Of a stretch of 5,270 nt of DNA, positions 3,643 to 5,270 are shown piece after piece. Within the stretch, counting starts at the first letter, position 1. Every line of letters begins with the position of its first letter. The position numbers and the translations under genes were made by a program. The notes under the pieces are model-generated. The model had not been told where the DNA came from, did no database searches, and worked only from the letters and a program-made list of their open reading frames with translations. This stretch comes from Alphaproteobacteria bacterium (lineage in GTDB: Bacteria > Pseudomonadota > Alphaproteobacteria > Rhodobacterales > Rhodobacteraceae): the NCBI GenBank assembly GCA_024277955.1, contig JAJRUE010000110.1:1-5270 (forward strand). The letters are read 5' to 3'.

Positions 3643-5270
3643 ATGACCGACAATCCGCTGCTTTCCGGCTGGAAAACGCCGTTCGAACTGCCCCCCTTTG
3701 ATCAGATCACCGACGATCATTTTGCCCCGGCCTTTGACGCAGCACTTGCCCGCGCCCGCGCCAATGTCGCCGTCATCGCCGAAAACCCGACCCCGCCCAG
3801 CTTTGCCAACACCATCGAGGCGCTGGAAACGGCGGATGCCGATCTGGACCGGGTGCTGGGTGTGTTCTTCAACCTCGCCGGCGCCGACAGTAACGAGCGC
3901 CGCCAGGAACTGCAGCGTGAATTCTCGCCGCGCCTGGCCGCCTACAGATCGGAAATCACCATGAACCGGGCGCTGTTCCGGCGCATCGAAACCCTCTGGC
4001 AACAGCGCGATGCGCTGGGACTCGGCGAAGAACAGGCGCGAGTGCTCTACCTGACCCGGCGCGGCTTCGTGCGGGCCGGGGCGCAGCTGCGCGGGACGCA
4101 GAGCGCGCGGCTGAAAGAGATCATGCAGCGCCTGTCGGTGCTCTCGACCCGCTTCGTGCAGAACCTGCTGGCCGATGAAGCCGTGTGGTTCATGGAACTG
4201 GGCGAGGCCGGGCTGGAAGGCCTGCCGGATTTCCTGGTCACCGCCGCGCGCGCCGCCGGGGCCGAAAAGGGGGCGGCGGGCCCGGTGATCACGCTTTCGC
4301 GCTCGCTGATCGTGCCGTTTCTGCAGTTTTCCCCCGACCGCGCCCTGCGCCAAAAGGCCTTTGCCGCCTGGACGGCGCGCGGGGCCGGGGGCGGCGACAC
4401 CGACAACCGCGAGATCGCCGCCGAGATCCTGAAGCTGCGCGAGGAACGCGCCCGCCTGCTGGGCTACGAAAGCTTTGCCGCCTTCAAGCTGGAAACCGAA
4501 ATGGCGAAAACCCCCGAGGCGGTGCGCAAGCTGCTGATGCAGGTCTGGCAGCCGGCCCGCGCGGCGGCCGAACGCGACGCCGAAGCGCTGCAGGCGATGA
4601 TGCGCGCCGAGGGCGTCAACGCCGATCTGGCCCCCTGGGACTGGCGCTACTACGCCGAGAAACGCCGCCGCGCCGAACACGACCTGGACGAGGCCGAACT
4701 CAAGCCCCATTTCCAGCTCGACCAGATGATCGAAGCTGCCTTTGAAACGGCCAACCGCCTGTTCGGGCTGGAGTTTTCGCCGCTGGAGGTGCCGCTCTAT
4801 CACCCCGACGCCCGGGCCTGGGAGGTCACCCGAAACGGGCGCCACATGGCGGTGTTCATCGCCGACTATTTCGCGCGCTCGTCGAAACGCTCGGGCGCCT
4901 GGTGCTCGGCCATGCGCTGCCAGCAGAAGCTTGCCGGTGACATCCGGCCCATCGTGGTGAACGTGTGCAACTTTGCCAAACCGGCCCCGGGCGCGCCGGC
5001 GCTGCTGTCGTTCGACGACGCGCGCACGCTGTTCCACGAGTTCGGCCACGCGCTGCACCAGATGCTGTCCGATGTCACCTATCCGTCGATCAGCGGCACC
5101 TCGGTTGCCCGCGATTTCGTGGAACTGCCCAGCCAGCTTTTCGAGCACTGGCTCGAGCAGCCCGACCTGCTGCGCCGCTACGCCACCCATACCGAAACCG
5201 GCGCGCCGATCCCCGACGCGCTGCTGGGGCGCCTGCTGGCGGCGCGCAGCTTCGACATGGGCTTTCAGAC
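3643..5270 (+). CDS. dcp: M3-family zinc oligopeptidase, Dcp-like (3' end beyond the window)
   Basis: Cytosolic zinc metallopeptidase of family M3A, which degrades short peptides. Dcp-type members release C-terminal dipeptides, while the close relative PrlC (oligopeptidase A) cuts internally. My own translation gives 542 residues with no stop before the right edge. Dcp proteins are about 680 residues, so roughly the last 130 are missing here. The N-terminus has no signal peptide. The helical N-terminal part is followed by the M3 catalytic domain from about residue 230. The zinc site is complete: HEFGH at 465-469 (H465, E466, H469) and the third ligand E494 in RDFVELPSQ, 29 residues after the first histidine as the family requires. 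Resemblance is nearer Dcp than PrlC in the region LFRRIETLWQQRDALG (105-120), though FELPPF near the start also occurs in PrlC. The C-terminal substrate-binding residues lie off the window, so specificity is inferred. It is transcribed divergently from the XRE-2TM gene. Confidence 0.9.
   Translation, partial: MTDNPLLSGWKTPFELPPFDQITDDHFAPAFDAALARARANVAVIAENPTPPSFANTIEALETADADLDRVLGVFFNLAGADSNERRQELQREFSPRLAAYRSEITMNRALFRRIETLWQQRDALGLGEEQARVLYLTRRGFVRAGAQLRGTQSARLKEIMQRLSVLSTRFVQNLLADEAVWFMELGEAGLEGLPDFLVTAARAAGAEKGAAGPVITLSRSLIVPFLQFSPDRALRQKAFAAWTARGAGGGDTDNREIAAEILKLREERARLLGYESFAAFKLETEMAKTPEAVRKLLMQVWQPARAAAERDAEALQAMMRAEGVNADLAPWDWRYYAEKRRRAEHDLDEAELKPHFQLDQMIEAAFETANRLFGLEFSPLEVPLYHPDARAWEVTRNGRHMAVFIADYFARSSKRSGAWCSAMRCQQKLAGDIRPIVVNVCNFAKPAPGAPALLSFDDARTLFHEFGHALHQMLSDVTYPSISGTSVARDFVELPSQLFEHWLEQPDLLRRYATHTETGAPIPDALLGRLLAARSFDMGFQ

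Noticed and set aside
2933..3646. A 237-codon plus-strand open frame opposite the XRE-2TM gene
   Set aside because: The minus strand has a coherent HTH and membrane domain in this interval. The plus frame is H/R/A/P-rich without structure and ends just past the peptidase start.
3511..5190. A 559-codon open frame on the minus strand opposite the peptidase gene
   Set aside because: It lies antisense to a gene with an intact HEFGH zinc motif and strong family resemblance. Its translation is rich in R, G, Q, H and A with no recognisable domain, as expected for the antisense frame of a high-GC gene.

Overview
The window looks like a chromosomal stretch from a high-GC alphaproteobacterium, most likely of the Rhodobacteraceae/Roseobacter type. 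This rests on the strong GC bias at third codon positions, the kinds of protein present, and intergenic hairpins ending in a GGGATATTTT(T)GAAAA core, which I know as common intergenic sequence in that group. That is recognition, not a database result. I see no RNA genes, insertion sequences, CRISPR arrays or phage genes. Most other long open frames, including two of more than 500 codons on the minus strand, are GC-driven shadows of the five genes described here.

Layout from left to right. (1) A plus-strand MoeB/ThiF-family E1-like adenylyltransferase occupies 56-835, with its frame open to the left edge. (2) A 229-base gap holds a hairpin/AT-core repeat, a possible promoter and a small palindrome. 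(3) A periplasmic amino-acid-type solute-binding protein (1065-1856) is followed by a terminator-like hairpin and then (4) a HisM/GlnP-type ABC permease (1968-2765). Together they form a reduced uptake operon with no ATPase gene in view. (5) A compact double hairpin fills the 53-base gap between the permease and a convergent minus-strand gene. (6) That gene (2819-3514) joins an N-terminal XRE helix-turn-helix to a C-terminal two-helix membrane domain, so it is a candidate membrane-anchored regulator. It also contains a well-placed internal start that would give the membrane part alone. (7) A 128-base divergent intergenic region carries two tandem, near-identical 18-19 base repeats. (8) An M3-family zinc oligopeptidase, Dcp-like, starts at 3643 and runs off the right edge with its zinc site intact.

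Functionally the window is mostly housekeeping: sulfur-carrier activation, amino-acid import and cytosolic peptide degradation. The most unusual part is the XRE-2TM gene together with the tandem repeats it shares with the peptidase. These could form a small membrane-linked control circuit for the peptidase, for itself, or for both. That link is inference from gene order and repeat position only.
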